From: Pseudomonas sp. LB-090624
Lineage (GTDB): Bacteria > Pseudomonadota > Gammaproteobacteria > Pseudomonadales > Pseudomonadaceae
NCBI RefSeq assembly: GCF_003205205.1
Contig: NZ_QJRL01000013.1
Coordinates: 62,001 to 126,000 of the forward strand
DNA length: 64,000 nt
Direction: 5' to 3'
Shown: positions 19,194 through 29,584 of the stretch, in pieces
Numbering within the stretch: position 1 is the first letter of the stretch
Layout: the number at the start of each line of letters is the position of its first letter
The notes under the pieces: model-generated
Seen by the model: only the letters and a program-made list of their open reading frames with translations
The model's database searches: none
What the model was told of the DNA's origin: nothing
Translations under genes and position numbers: made by a program

Positions 19194-22100
19194 ATGTCCC
19201 TGCGCGTGTACCTTCGCACAGCCCTGCTCGGGCTGTGTCTGTCCCTTCCTTTTGCCGCCAACGCGGCAGAAGCCCCGAGCACCGCCAGCATCCAGAACAG
19301 CCTCGACAAGATCGCCGAGCGCAAGCTGCCCGAAGCTGACCAGAAGGCCTTGCAGCAAGTGCTCGAACAAACGTTGAGCCTGCTGGCCAGCAAGGAAGAC
19401 AACGAGAAGAAGCTTGCCGCGCTGAAGCAGCAACTGGCCGGCGCCCCCAAGGAAACCAGCGACAGCCAGAAAGAACTCGCCAGGCTCAAGGAAAGCAAGG
19501 CGCAGCCCGTGCCGCAGCGCTACGCCAACCTCAGTGTGCCGCAGCTGGAACAGATGCTCAGCGAGCGCAACACCCAGCAGGGTGAGCTACAGAAAGCGCT
19601 GTCCGAAGCCAACAGCCTGATCATCAACTCGCAAACCCGCCCCGAGCGCGCCCAGGCCGAGATCAGCAGCAGCCAGACCCGCACCCAGCAGATCAACAAC
19701 ATCCTCAAGACCGGCAAGGACGGCGGTAAATCGATCAACGCCGACCAGCGCAACCAGCTGAACGCCGAACTGGCCTCGCTCAACGCGCTTACCCTGCTGC
19801 GCCGCCAGGAACTGGCCGGCAACAGCCTGCTGCAAGACCTGGGCAATGCCCGTCACGACCTGCTGATCGAGCGTGCCGCGCGCCTGGAACAGGAAATCCA
19901 GGACCTGCAGACGCTGATCAACGACAAACGCCTGGCCCAGTCGCAAGAGGCGGTCACCCAGCAATCGATCGAGGCCCAGAAAGCCGGAGGCAGCAGCCTG
20001 CTGGCCAGCGAGAGCGCGGCCAACCTCAAGCTCTCCGACTACCTGCTCAAAAGCACCGACCGCCTGAACGAGCTGACCCAACAGAACTTGCGCACCAAGC
20101 AGCAACTCGACAGCCTTACCCAGGCCGATCAGGCGCTGGACGAGCAGATCAGCGTACTCAAGGGCAGCCTGCTGCTGTCGAAGATCCTCTACAAACAGAA
20201 GCAGGCGTTGCCGCACCTCAAGCTCGACCGTGACCTGGCCGATCAGATCGCCGATATCCGCCTGTATCAGTTCGAGATCAACCAGCAACGCGAACAGATG
20301 AGCAGCCCGGTCACCTACGTCGACAAACTGCTGGCCAGCCAGCCGCAGGCAGACGTCACCCCAGCCTTGCGCAAAGCCCTGCTGGAGGTGGCGATCACCC
20401 GCAGCGATCTGCTCGAGCGCCTGAACCGCGAACTGTCGGCACTGCTCAACGAGTCGATCACCCTGCAACTCAACCAGAAGCAACTGCTTGGCACCGCACA
20501 GGGTTTGCGCACCACCCTCGACGAGCAGATGTTCTGGATACCCAGTAACAAGCCGCTGGACTGGGACTGGTTGACCTATGTTCCAGAGCGCTTGGCCAAA
20601 CAGGTTGCCGACCTGCCATGGGGCTCCGGCCTGAAAGAGCTGGCCGACGGCCTGAGCCAGCGTCCATTGCTGTTTCTGCCCCTGCTGCTGGTTATCGGCG
20701 CGCTGCTGTGGCGCCGCAAATACCTGTATGAGCGGCTAAGCAAGGTACATCAGGATATCGGCCACTTCCGCCGTGACAGCCAGTGGCACACGCCGCAGGC
20801 GATCCTCATCAACATCCTGCTGGCCATGCCGGTCAGCCTGGGCCTGGCCTTGTGCAGCTACGCGTTGCAGATCGACGCGCGCGGGCAGAACGCCAACCTG
20901 GGCGCCGCGCTCTGGCAACTGGCCCAAGCCTGGCTGGTGTTCTACACCGCTTACCGCATCCTCGCCCCCGGCGGCGTAGCAGAAATCCATTTCCGCTGGC
21001 ACAAGCCGCAAGTCGAGTTCCTGCGCGGCTGGGTGCGTCGCCTGGGCACCGTGGTGCTGGCATTGGTCGGCGTGGTGGCGGTTGCCGAGCACCAGCCTTC
21101 AGCACTGGCCGATGACGTGCTGGGGATCGGCGTGGTGCTGACCTGTTACGCGTTGATGGCCTGGCTGCTCAGCCGCCTGCTGCTGAGCAGCCCGGCGCAC
21201 CGCGACACCTCGCTGTTCCGCAAGGCGGTAGGCGTGGCCTTCACCGCATTGCCAATCGCCTTGTTCGTGGCGGTGTGCTTCGGCTATTACTACACCGCAC
21301 TGAAACTCACCGACCGGCTGATCTACACCCTGTATCTGCTGCTGTTCTGGCTGGTAATCGAAGCTGCATTCGTGCGCGGCCTGTCGGTAGCGGCGCGGCG
21401 GCTGGCCTACCAGCGCGCGCTGAGCAAGCGGGCGGCGGCCAAGGAAGGGCTGGACGGCGAGGTCATCACCGAAGAGCCGACCCTGGACATCGAACAGGTC
21501 AACCAGCAGTCGCTGCGCCTGATCCGCCTGGCCCTGCTCGGCGGTTTCATCGCCGGCCTGTACTGGGTGTGGTCCGACCTGATATCGGTGTTCGCCTACC
21601 TCAACAATTTCGTCCTCTACGAATACACCAGCGGCACCGGCGCCGCCGCCAGCATGGTGCCGATCAGCCTTGGCGACCTGCTGGGCGCGCTGGTGATCGT
21701 CGGCATCACCTTCGCCCTCGCCGGCAACTTGCCGGGCCTGCTGGAAGTGCTGGTGCTGTCTCGCCTGAACCTGGCCCAGGGCAGCGCGTACGCCACCACC
21801 ACGCTGCTTTCGTACACCATTGTCGGCATCGGCATCGTCAGCACCCTGTCGACCCTCGGGGTGAGCTGGGACAAGCTGCAATGGCTGGTGGCCGCGCTGT
21901 CGGTGGGCCTGGGCTTCGGCATGCAGGAGATCTTCGCCAACTTCATCTCCGGCATCATGATCCTGTTCGAGCGCCCGGTGCGCATCGGCGACACCATCAC
22001 CATCGGCAACCTGTCGGGCACGGTAAGCAAGATCCGCATCCGCGCCACCACCATCACCGATTTCGACCGCAAGGACATCATCGTCCCCAACAAGACCTTC

Positions 22101-22502
22101 ATCACCGGCCAGCTGATCAACTGGTCGCTGACCGACACGGTCACGCGGGTGACGCTGAAGCTGGGCATCGACTACGGCTCCGACCTTGACCTGGTGCGTG
22201 ACCTGCTGCTCAAGGGGGCGCATGAAAACCCACGGGTGCTCAAGGACCCGGAGCCGATCGTGTACTTCCTCAACTTCGGCGAAAGCTCGCTGGACCATGA
22301 GCTGCGCATGCATGTACGCGACCTGGGCGACCGCAACCCGACGCTGGACGAGCTCAACCGCTACATCAGCCGTGAATTCAAGGCGCATGACATCAAGATC
22401 TCGGTGCGCCAGGTCGAGGTGTTCTTGATAGACCCCAAAGGCGGCAAGCAGCAGTTGATTCCCGTGGAGCAGCCAAAACCCGATGGCACTGCTTCGGCCT
22501 GA
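19194..22502 (+). CDS. mscK: Mechanosensitive channel MscK (KefA-type)
   Basis: An 1102-residue protein with a signal peptide (to about residue 25, ANAAEA), a long periplasmic coiled-coil region (about 30-450), an array of membrane segments (about 480-880) and a C-terminal MscS core. The MscS pore and beta domain are recognisable in SVGLGFGMQEIFANFISGIMILFERPVRIGDTITIG and the following DIIVPNKTFITGQLINWS. The length and domain order fit MscK/KefA rather than small MscS. It opens under hypo-osmotic shock to release solutes, and here lies beside a K+/H+ antiporter and near the betaine locus. It starts 35 nt after nhaP2. Confidence 0.9.
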   Translation: MSLRVYLRTALLGLCLSLPFAANAAEAPSTASIQNSLDKIAERKLPEADQKALQQVLEQTLSLLASKEDNEKKLAALKQQLAGAPKETSDSQKELARLKESKAQPVPQRYANLSVPQLEQMLSERNTQQGELQKALSEANSLIINSQTRPERAQAEISSSQTRTQQINNILKTGKDGGKSINADQRNQLNAELASLNALTLLRRQELAGNSLLQDLGNARHDLLIERAARLEQEIQDLQTLINDKRLAQSQEAVTQQSIEAQKAGGSSLLASESAANLKLSDYLLKSTDRLNELTQQNLRTKQQLDSLTQADQALDEQISVLKGSLLLSKILYKQKQALPHLKLDRDLADQIADIRLYQFEINQQREQMSSPVTYVDKLLASQPQADVTPALRKALLEVAITRSDLLERLNRELSALLNESITLQLNQKQLLGTAQGLRTTLDEQMFWIPSNKPLDWDWLTYVPERLAKQVADLPWGSGLKELADGLSQRPLLFLPLLLVIGALLWRRKYLYERLSKVHQDIGHFRRDSQWHTPQAILINILLAMPVSLGLALCSYALQIDARGQNANLGAALWQLAQAWLVFYTAYRILAPGGVAEIHFRWHKPQVEFLRGWVRRLGTVVLALVGVVAVAEHQPSALADDVLGIGVVLTCYALMAWLLSRLLLSSPAHRDTSLFRKAVGVAFTALPIALFVAVCFGYYYTALKLTDRLIYTLYLLLFWLVIEAAFVRGLSVAARRLAYQRALSKRAAAKEGLDGEVITEEPTLDIEQVNQQSLRLIRLALLGGFIAGLYWVWSDLISVFAYLNNFVLYEYTSGTGAAASMVPISLGDLLGALVIVGITFALAGNLPGLLEVLVLSRLNLAQGSAYATTTLLSYTIVGIGIVSTLSTLGVSWDKLQWLVAALSVGLGFGMQEIFANFISGIMILFERPVRIGDTITIGNLSGTVSKIRIRATTITDFDRKDIIVPNKTFITGQLINWSLTDTVTRVTLKLGIDYGSDLDLVRDLLLKGAHENPRVLKDPEPIVYFLNFGESSLDHELRMHVRDLGDRNPTLDELNRYISREFKAHDIKISVRQVEVFLIDPKGGKQQLIPVEQPKPDGTASA

Positions 22503-24089
<1,587 letters not shown>

Positions 24090-24174
24090 GTAACGCCGCG
24101 TCTACAAGAAATTTAGGGGGTACGCGTGACCGGGTTGGGGCGACCAAGCGTACGCCTTGAGGGGGGTGCGCCTG

Positions 24175-24403
24175 TGAGACCGAGCGCCGCCCGCGCGGCG
24201 CATCGCGAGCTGTGCTCGCTCCTACGTTTGTTTCGGGCCAATAACGCCTGTGACAGGCGCGCGCGACCGCCTTGTTTGTACGACGCGATATCGCGCCATG
24301 CGCCAAGGCGTACGCGCGCGAATCCCACAGGAAAAATTGGCCCGAAACAAACGTAGGAGCGAGCGCAGCTCGCGATGCGCCGCGCGGGCGGCGCTCGATC
24401 TCA
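24175..24403. repeat. 229-bp inverted repeat with 67-bp arms after selO
   Basis: The arm at 24175-24241 matches the reverse complement of 24337-24403 at 65 of 67 positions. Each arm contains the block CTCCTACGTTTGTTTCGGGC (in one orientation or the other). The inner part has further partial symmetry (CCTGTG at the left against CACAGG at the right, flanked by CGCGCGCG). There is no open frame with coding character. The whole selO-parA gap (24090-24441) is taken up by this element. A 23-nt piece of the right arm (24379-24401) recurs exactly at 56716-56738, so this is a dispersed element of the BIME/REPIN kind, not a unique terminator. Confidence 0.85.
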
Positions 24404-24441
24404 TAAGCGAAGAAAATCCCCCGCCAACCGCCCGGGGCTAT

Positions 24442-25215
24442 TCAACCGTTCTCTTCGAGCAACGAATGCAACTCGACAAACTGCTGGGTCAACTTGTGCT
24501 TGGGCTCCAGGTGAATCAGCGGCAGGCTGGCGTGGTGCGATTCACGCATTTTCACTGAGCTGCCCAGGTACACCGGTAGCACCGGGAGCCCCTCTGCCAG
24601 CAGTTCGTCGAGCATCTGCTGCGGCAGGCTGGCACGTGACTGGAACTGGTTGACCACGATGCCCTCGACCAGCAGGTCTTCGTTATGGTCTTCCTTGAGG
24701 TCTTCGATCTCGGCCAGCAGGCCATACAGGGCCTGGCGCGAGAAACTGTCGCAGTCGAAAGGAATCAGCACGCGATCGGCAGCAATCAGCGCCGAAACCG
24801 CATAGAAGTTGAGCGCTGGCGGGGTATCAATGTAAATCCGCTCGTAATCCTCATCCAGCTCGTCGAGCAACTTACGCAGCTTGTTGATCTTGTGCTTGGC
24901 CTCGAGCTTGGGTTGCAGGTCGGCCAGCTCTGGGGTGGCGGTAACCACATGCAGGTTGTCGAACGGGGTTTCGTAGATGTCGACCTTGTTCTTTTTGCTG
25001 AATGGCCCACTGGACAGGCTTTGCTTGAAGAAGTCGGCAATGCCCATGGGGATGTCCTCACCCGTGAGGCCGGTGAGGTACTGAGTTGAGTTGGCCTGGG
25101 CATCCAGGTCGATCAACAGGGTCCGATAGCCTTCATTGGCACTGACCGCCGCCAGGTTGCAGGCGATGCTCGACTTGCCTACGCCACCTTTCTGATTGAA
25201 CACCACGCGCCGCAT
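24442..25215 (-). CDS. ParA-family ATPase (orphan)
   Basis: A 257-residue deviant-Walker ATPase. The start is the ATG at 25215 with GGAGG seven bases upstream, giving MRRVVFNQKGGVGKSSIACNLAA, which holds the KGGVGKSS nucleotide loop. Walker-type blocks LIDLDAQANSTQYL and IYIDTPPALN follow. No parB-like or centromere gene is adjacent, so it is not a canonical partition pair; such orphans position other cargo in Pseudomonas (family knowledge), but the cargo cannot be told from here. The 3' end faces the large inverted repeat. Confidence 0.88.
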   Translation of the reverse strand: MRRVVFNQKGGVGKSSIACNLAAVSANEGYRTLLIDLDAQANSTQYLTGLTGEDIPMGIADFFKQSLSSGPFSKKNKVDIYETPFDNLHVVTATPELADLQPKLEAKHKINKLRKLLDELDEDYERIYIDTPPALNFYAVSALIAADRVLIPFDCDSFSRQALYGLLAEIEDLKEDHNEDLLVEGIVVNQFQSRASLPQQMLDELLAEGLPVLPVYLGSSVKMRESHHASLPLIHLEPKHKLTQQFVELHSLLEENG

Positions 25216-25307
25216 GATTGACCTCCGTGTTTCAACGAATGACCGAGTATGTGGCGCTGCCGCAGCAATGGCCAGTGCCATTTGCCGGGTATGGATGGAC
25301 CTGCTCC

Positions 25308-26201
25308 TCAGCCATAGGCCTGGCCGATGACCAGCTCGGCAAACGCCTTGGCCATGGCCGAGCCGCCACGCTCGCGTTGCACCAACCATACCGCTGACAT
25401 CGCCCCCTCATCGAGCAGGGTGCGATACACCACACCTTCAATGCGCATGCGCTGGAACGAGGCCGGCAGCACCGATACCCCGAGCCCCGCCGATACCAGG
25501 CCGATAATGGTCATCGCCTCCCCTGCCTCCTGGGCAAAATGCGGGCTGAAGCCCGCCTGCCGCGCCAGGCTCAGCAACTGCGCATGCAACCCGCTGCCGT
25601 AACTGCGCGGAAAGAACACGAACGGCTCATGGGCCAGCGCCGCCATATGCACCCCCTCCTCCGTGCCTTCAGCCAGTGGATGCGAAGCGTTGATTACCGC
25701 CACCAGTGGCTCACGGAACAGTTCGGTGGCCAGCAACCCCTCAGGCAACGGCATCGGCCGCATCAGGCCCACTTCGATGGATTCGTCGAACACCGCCTCG
25801 GCGACATCCCGGCTGCTCATTTCCTGGAGGTTCAGATGCACCGCCGGAAACCGCTGCCGGAAGGCGTGGATGGCCTTGGGTATCTTCGAGGTGAAAGGTG
25901 CCGAAGAAGTAAAACCAATCTTCATTTCGCCCAGCTCGCCCAGCTGTGCACGCCGAGCGACATCCGCGGCCTTCTCGACCTGCGCCAGCACCTGGCGTGC
26001 CTCTTCAAGGAACAGCCGGCCCGCCTCGCTCAGTTCGACCCGACGATTGGTACGCTCGAACAGACGTGCGCCCAGTTCCTGCTCCAGCGCCTGGATCTGC
26101 TGGCTCAGGGGTGGCTGAGAAATGCCCAACTGCTGAGCGGCGCGGCCAAAGTGCAATTCTTCGGCAACAGCGATGAAATAACGCAGATGGCGCAGTTCCA
26201 T
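25308..26201 (-). CDS. LysR-family transcriptional regulator
   Basis: A 297-residue regulator from the ATG at 26201, with TTGGAG six bases upstream; a TTG four codons earlier is possible. The N-terminal winged helix-turn-helix is MELRHLRYFIAVAEELHFGRAAQQLGISQPPLSQQIQALE in sense (residues 1-40), and the effector-binding domain starts near 90 (MKIGFTSSAPF). It is divergent from an MFS transporter gene across 107 bp, which makes that transporter the likely target. The inducer is unknown. Confidence 0.92.
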   Translation of the reverse strand: MELRHLRYFIAVAEELHFGRAAQQLGISQPPLSQQIQALEQELGARLFERTNRRVELSEAGRLFLEEARQVLAQVEKAADVARRAQLGELGEMKIGFTSSAPFTSKIPKAIHAFRQRFPAVHLNLQEMSSRDVAEAVFDESIEVGLMRPMPLPEGLLATELFREPLVAVINASHPLAEGTEEGVHMAALAHEPFVFFPRSYGSGLHAQLLSLARQAGFSPHFAQEAGEAMTIIGLVSAGLGVSVLPASFQRMRIEGVVYRTLLDEGAMSAVWLVQRERGGSAMAKAFAELVIGQAYG

Positions 26202-26308
26202 GATCGGCTCCAAACAAGTCGCAGTACGTCTTAAATAGGTCGAACAATATATTGGATCTAATCATTAGCTAGCTATATGCTTTTTTCATTGCGCCAGAGG
26301 TACCCACC
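26202..26308. promoter_or_regulatory. LysR/MFS divergent control region
   Basis: This AT-rich 107-bp gap separates the divergent LysR and MFS genes. It contains CAATATATTG (26245-26254) and TAGCTAGCTA (26266-26275), both perfect palindromes, in the place where a LysR-type regulator would bind. No firm -35/-10 pair is assigned. Confidence 0.5.
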
Positions 26309-27553
26309 GTGAAAACTGCTGTAGCCCCCCTTCCTGCCGAGCCAGAGCCTGCTCCCCTGAACGAAATGTGGATCGAAAAAGGCACCCCCGCCTTCATGAA
26401 AACCGTGCTGGCCCTGTTCAGCGGCGGCTTTGCCACCTTCGCCCTGCTGTATTGCGTGCAGCCGATGATGCCGCTGCTGTCGAAGGAGTTTTCCATCAAC
26501 GCGGCGCAGAGCAGCCTGGTGTTGTCGGTAGCAACTGCCATGCTGGCGTTCGGCCTGTTGATAACCGGGCCCGTCTCTGACCGCATCGGGCGCAAGCCGG
26601 TGATGGTGTTCGCCCTGGTCTGCGCCGCCCTGTCCACACTGGCCAGCGCAGTGATGCCGAGCTGGGAGCTGGTGCTGGCCACACGTGCGCTGGTGGGCCT
26701 GTCGCTGAGCGGCCTGGCGGCAGTGGCAATGACCTATTTGAGCGAGGAAATCCACCCACAGCACATCGGCCTGGCCATGGGCCTGTACATTGGTGGCAAC
26801 GCGATTGGCGGCATGAGCGGGCGGCTGATAACCGGCGTATTGATCGACTTCGTGAGCTGGCATACCGCGATGCTGACCATTGGCGGCCTCGCCCTGGTGG
26901 CTGCGCTGGTGTTCTGGAAGGTGCTGCCGGAATCACGTAACTTCCGCCCACAGACGATGAACCCGCGCAACCTGCTGAATGGTTTTGTCATGCACTTCAA
27001 GGATGCCGGCCTGCCTTGGCTTTTCCTGGAAGCCTTCCTGCTGATGGGCGCCTTCGTCACCCTGTTCAACTACATCGGCTACCGTCTGCTCGCCGAGCCC
27101 TACCACATGAACCAGGCGCTCGTCGGTTTGCTGTCGGTAGTGTACCTGTCCGGTATCTACAGCTCGGCGCAAGTCGGTGCCCTGGCGGACAAGCTGGGCC
27201 GGCGCAAGGTGTTCTGGGCCAGTATCGTGGTGATGGCGGGTGGCTTGCTGATGACCCTGGCCAGCCCGCTGGCGATGGTGATCGTGGGCATGCTGGTGTT
27301 CACCTTTGGCTTCTTTGGCGCGCACTCGGTGGCCAGCAGCTGGATCGGCCGCCGGGCGCTGAAAGCCAAGGGGCAGGCATCGTCGCTGTACCTGTTCAGC
27401 TATTACGCAGGGTCCAGCGTGGCCGGTACGGCGGGCGGGGTGTTCTGGCACCAGTGGGGCTGGAACGGCATAGGGCTGTTCATTGGCAGCTTGCTGGCCG
27501 TGGCGTTACTGGTGGCGTTGCACTTGAGCAAGTTACCACCCAAATCGATGTGA
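26309..27553 (+). CDS. Major facilitator superfamily transporter (YnfM-like)
   Basis: A 414-residue, 12-segment inner-membrane transporter. The start is a GTG at 26309 preceded by CAGAGG. The MFS loop motif is seen as GPVSDRIGRKPVMV, repeated in degenerate form as GALADKLGRRKVF between segments 8 and 9. Overall it resembles the YnfM/drug-efflux-like subfamily (LYCVQPMMPLLSKEFSINAAQSSLVLS in sense). The substrate is not known. It is divergent from the LysR gene, its probable regulator. Confidence 0.87.
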   Translation: MKTAVAPLPAEPEPAPLNEMWIEKGTPAFMKTVLALFSGGFATFALLYCVQPMMPLLSKEFSINAAQSSLVLSVATAMLAFGLLITGPVSDRIGRKPVMVFALVCAALSTLASAVMPSWELVLATRALVGLSLSGLAAVAMTYLSEEIHPQHIGLAMGLYIGGNAIGGMSGRLITGVLIDFVSWHTAMLTIGGLALVAALVFWKVLPESRNFRPQTMNPRNLLNGFVMHFKDAGLPWLFLEAFLLMGAFVTLFNYIGYRLLAEPYHMNQALVGLLSVVYLSGIYSSAQVGALADKLGRRKVFWASIVVMAGGLLMTLASPLAMVIVGMLVFTFGFFGAHSVASSWIGRRALKAKGQASSLYLFSYYAGSSVAGTAGGVFWHQWGWNGIGLFIGSLLAVALLVALHLSKLPPKSM

Positions 27554-27555
27554 GG

Positions 27556-27579
27556 CGTTCGCGGGCATGCCCGCGAACG
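27556..27579. terminator. 24-bp perfect palindrome between convergent genes
   Basis: The 12-base halves CGTTCGCGGGCA and TGCCCGCGAACG pair exactly. It lies just after the MFS stop and 10 nt before the convergent YgiW-type gene. It may act as a two-way terminator, although no T run follows; the CGCGGGC core also matches the local REP element style. Confidence 0.6.
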
Positions 27580-27589
27580 GGCCCTTGGA

Positions 27590-27937
27590 TCAGTTGATGA
27601 TCTCGACCATATCCACATCGACCTCCCGGCTCATCAGGTGTTTCTCCACCTCACCGGTCAGCTTGACCTTGGTCTTTTCGTTGAACGGGGTCGGCGGCAA
27701 GTCTTCATCATCAATTTCTACGCTGAGGGTGCCGGTGTTGTCCTTGAATTCGTACTTGTCGTCGTTGTTGATCTTCTTGGTCACGAAGCCCTGCAGTACC
27801 ACCGGGGTGTCATCGGCGGCATCGTTGGCCGCGGCAACGGTGGTAACCGGCTGAGCACCGGGGCCGGTGTAGCCCGCAGCCAAGGCGGCAGTGCTGAATA
27901 GCGGGGCAAGGATCAGGGCGAGGTAGCGAGCTTTCAT
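27590..27937 (-). CDS. YgiW/YdeI-family stress tolerance OB-fold protein
   Basis: A 115-residue periplasmic protein with a signal peptide (MKARYLALILAPLFSTAALA). The mature part holds the bacterial OB-fold (BOF): VVLQGFVTKKINNDDKYEFKDNTGTLSVEID, then VKLTGEVEKHLMSREVDVDMVEI. Homologues are linked to peroxide, metal and acid stress, and family members can bind ligands in the periplasm; no ligand can be named. It closes the block before the T2SS genes, whose last gene (gspM) ends 70 nt downstream... on the same strand, reading toward it from the other side. Confidence 0.87.
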   Translation of the reverse strand: MKARYLALILAPLFSTAALAAGYTGPGAQPVTTVAAANDAADDTPVVLQGFVTKKINNDDKYEFKDNTGTLSVEIDDEDLPPTPFNEKTKVKLTGEVEKHLMSREVDVDMVEIIN

Positions 27938-28007
27938 GGTGGCAGGTCCTGTTTCGTTTTCGATGGGAACAGCCTACCCAAGCTGGCTGAAGCGAATCTT
28001 AATTGGC

Positions 28008-28478
28008 TCAGGCTCCGTCCAGCTCCAGTACCAGTTGCGCTTGCAACTGTTCGCCGGTCACCTGCAACTGCAAACTGCGGAACTGCACGCCATCACCTTC
28101 CAGCGCGTGTAGCCAAACCAGCAGTTTCGCAGGCTCGCCCTCCAGGCTGACGTCCACCTGAGCGGCACGCGTCTGCAACCCGGTGATTCGCAGCCCAGCA
28201 GCCAGCGCTCGCGCATTCAGCCCGGCGGGCGTCAGTGCCTGCACAGCTTCCAGGGCCATGGCTGGGCCTGCCGCAACCCTCTGCAGGTGCCCGGCCAGCT
28301 CCAGGGCTCGCGCATGATCACGCTCGGCCTGCTGCAAGCGCTGCTTGCCGGGGCTCCAGGCAACGTGCCAGAGAACGACCAAGGCCAGGCTCCAGAGAGT
28401 GGCCACTATCAATCCTCGCCGCGCACCGGGTATCGATTGCCATTGGCGTAGGCAGGCCTGCCCAAACCACCGCATCAT
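28008..28478 (-). CDS. gspM: Type II secretion protein GspM
   Basis: A 156-residue bitopic inner-membrane protein of the T2SS assembly platform. The start ATG at 28478 overlaps the gspL stop as ATGATG, with TGA inside; one Met later is possible. A membrane segment (GLIVATLWSLALVVLWHVAW, about residues 22-41) is followed by a coiled coil and a small ferredoxin-like domain (VDVSLEGEPAKLLVWLHALE). GspM partners GspL. It is the last gene of the block; no gspN or prepilin peptidase gene follows, so peptidase must come from elsewhere (pilD). Confidence 0.85.
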   Translation of the reverse strand: MMRWFGQACLRQWQSIPGARRGLIVATLWSLALVVLWHVAWSPGKQRLQQAERDHARALELAGHLQRVAAGPAMALEAVQALTPAGLNARALAAGLRITGLQTRAAQVDVSLEGEPAKLLVWLHALEGDGVQFRSLQLQVTGEQLQAQLVLELDGA

Positions 28479-29584
28479 AGAGCACCCTGCCACGTCAGGG
28501 TCGCCCGCACGCCTTGCCCGGCCTGGCGCGCCTGGTCCATCAGCACCGCAGGCGTCCGTTGACGCAAGCGCTCAAGGTCAGCGAACCCCTGCGCTACCAC
28601 TTCCATGCGCCACCCTTCTGTGGGGCTGGACACAGCCCGTTCAACGGTGATGTTCCCGGCTTCAACCAACCGCTCGCTGAATGCTGCCAGTGCCTCGACA
28701 GTGGTCATTGCCCGGGGGCGGAACTCCAGCGCCCTGACCTGCGCAACCAGGTCGCCAGTGACAGGCTGCCCTGGCGCCCAGCGCTGAAATGCCTGAACGT
28801 TCTCGGCATCCAGCTGTGTCGTGCGGTGCGTCAACCACGCGATACGCTGATGATCCGCCAGGCACACCATTGCCATTGCCAGCAGCACCCCGCCCGCCAA
28901 GGCGGACCAAGGCAAGGCCGATCCGGGTCGCCGGAATGCCCCCTGGCGCAGGTCCAGGGCCGTGGCTCGCCCTTGCACCAGGGTGTGGACGGCGCTATCG
29001 ACTGTGTGGTTGCAGAGCACCTCCCCTGCATGAGCAGGTTCGGCCTGCCACGCCATCGGCGGCAACTGCTGCGCCAGGACCTCGGCGGCCTGCGGACTGG
29101 CGACCAGGCATAGACCATTCGTACCCCCCAGCAGCCAGCGGCCCTCGAACCACAATGCGCAGGGCTGCCCGGCCCCCAGCAGGTCGGCATCGGCGTAGAT
29201 GCCAAGCGGGTCGATACCCTGGGCTTGCAGCAGGGCCATCAGGTGGGCCATGACCTGAAGCTCTATCACCAACGCGCGGCGATGCCCTTGCGCACAGGGC
29301 GGACCAAACACCAAATGCAACGTTTCCAGCGGCGCTGCCAACTGATCCTCGGCGGCGTACGCCAATGTTTCCGGTTTCGGCCGTTTACCCGGTACAGGGC
29401 CGATCTCACAGCTGCCCAGCATTTCCATGGGCACCACCACGATCACCGGGCCCGACAGGGTCGAGGCCAGCTCACCCAGGCGCGCCTTGCTCAGGTTGCC
29501 GTCCCCCGAACGCAACCATACCGGCCACTGCGCATCAGCTGCCACAATCCCTTCGGGCAACAGGTACAACCAGTTCTCACTCAT
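28475..29584 (-). CDS. gspL: Type II secretion protein GspL
   Basis: A 369-residue protein of the assembly platform. The ATG at 29584 lies inside the end of gspK (8-nt overlap). The N-terminal actin-like cytoplasmic domain (about 1-215, with IVVVPMEMLGSCEIGPVPGKRP) binds GspE in characterised systems. A membrane segment near 225-245 (ALAGGVLLAMAMVCL) and a periplasmic C-terminal domain follow. It is weakly conserved in sequence, as GspL usually is, and is called by length, layout and position between gspK and gspM. Confidence 0.84.
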   Translation of the reverse strand: MSENWLYLLPEGIVAADAQWPVWLRSGDGNLSKARLGELASTLSGPVIVVVPMEMLGSCEIGPVPGKRPKPETLAYAAEDQLAAPLETLHLVFGPPCAQGHRRALVIELQVMAHLMALLQAQGIDPLGIYADADLLGAGQPCALWFEGRWLLGGTNGLCLVASPQAAEVLAQQLPPMAWQAEPAHAGEVLCNHTVDSAVHTLVQGRATALDLRQGAFRRPGSALPWSALAGGVLLAMAMVCLADHQRIAWLTHRTTQLDAENVQAFQRWAPGQPVTGDLVAQVRALEFRPRAMTTVEALAAFSERLVEAGNITVERAVSSPTEGWRMEVVAQGFADLERLRQRTPAVLMDQARQAGQGVRATLTWQGAL

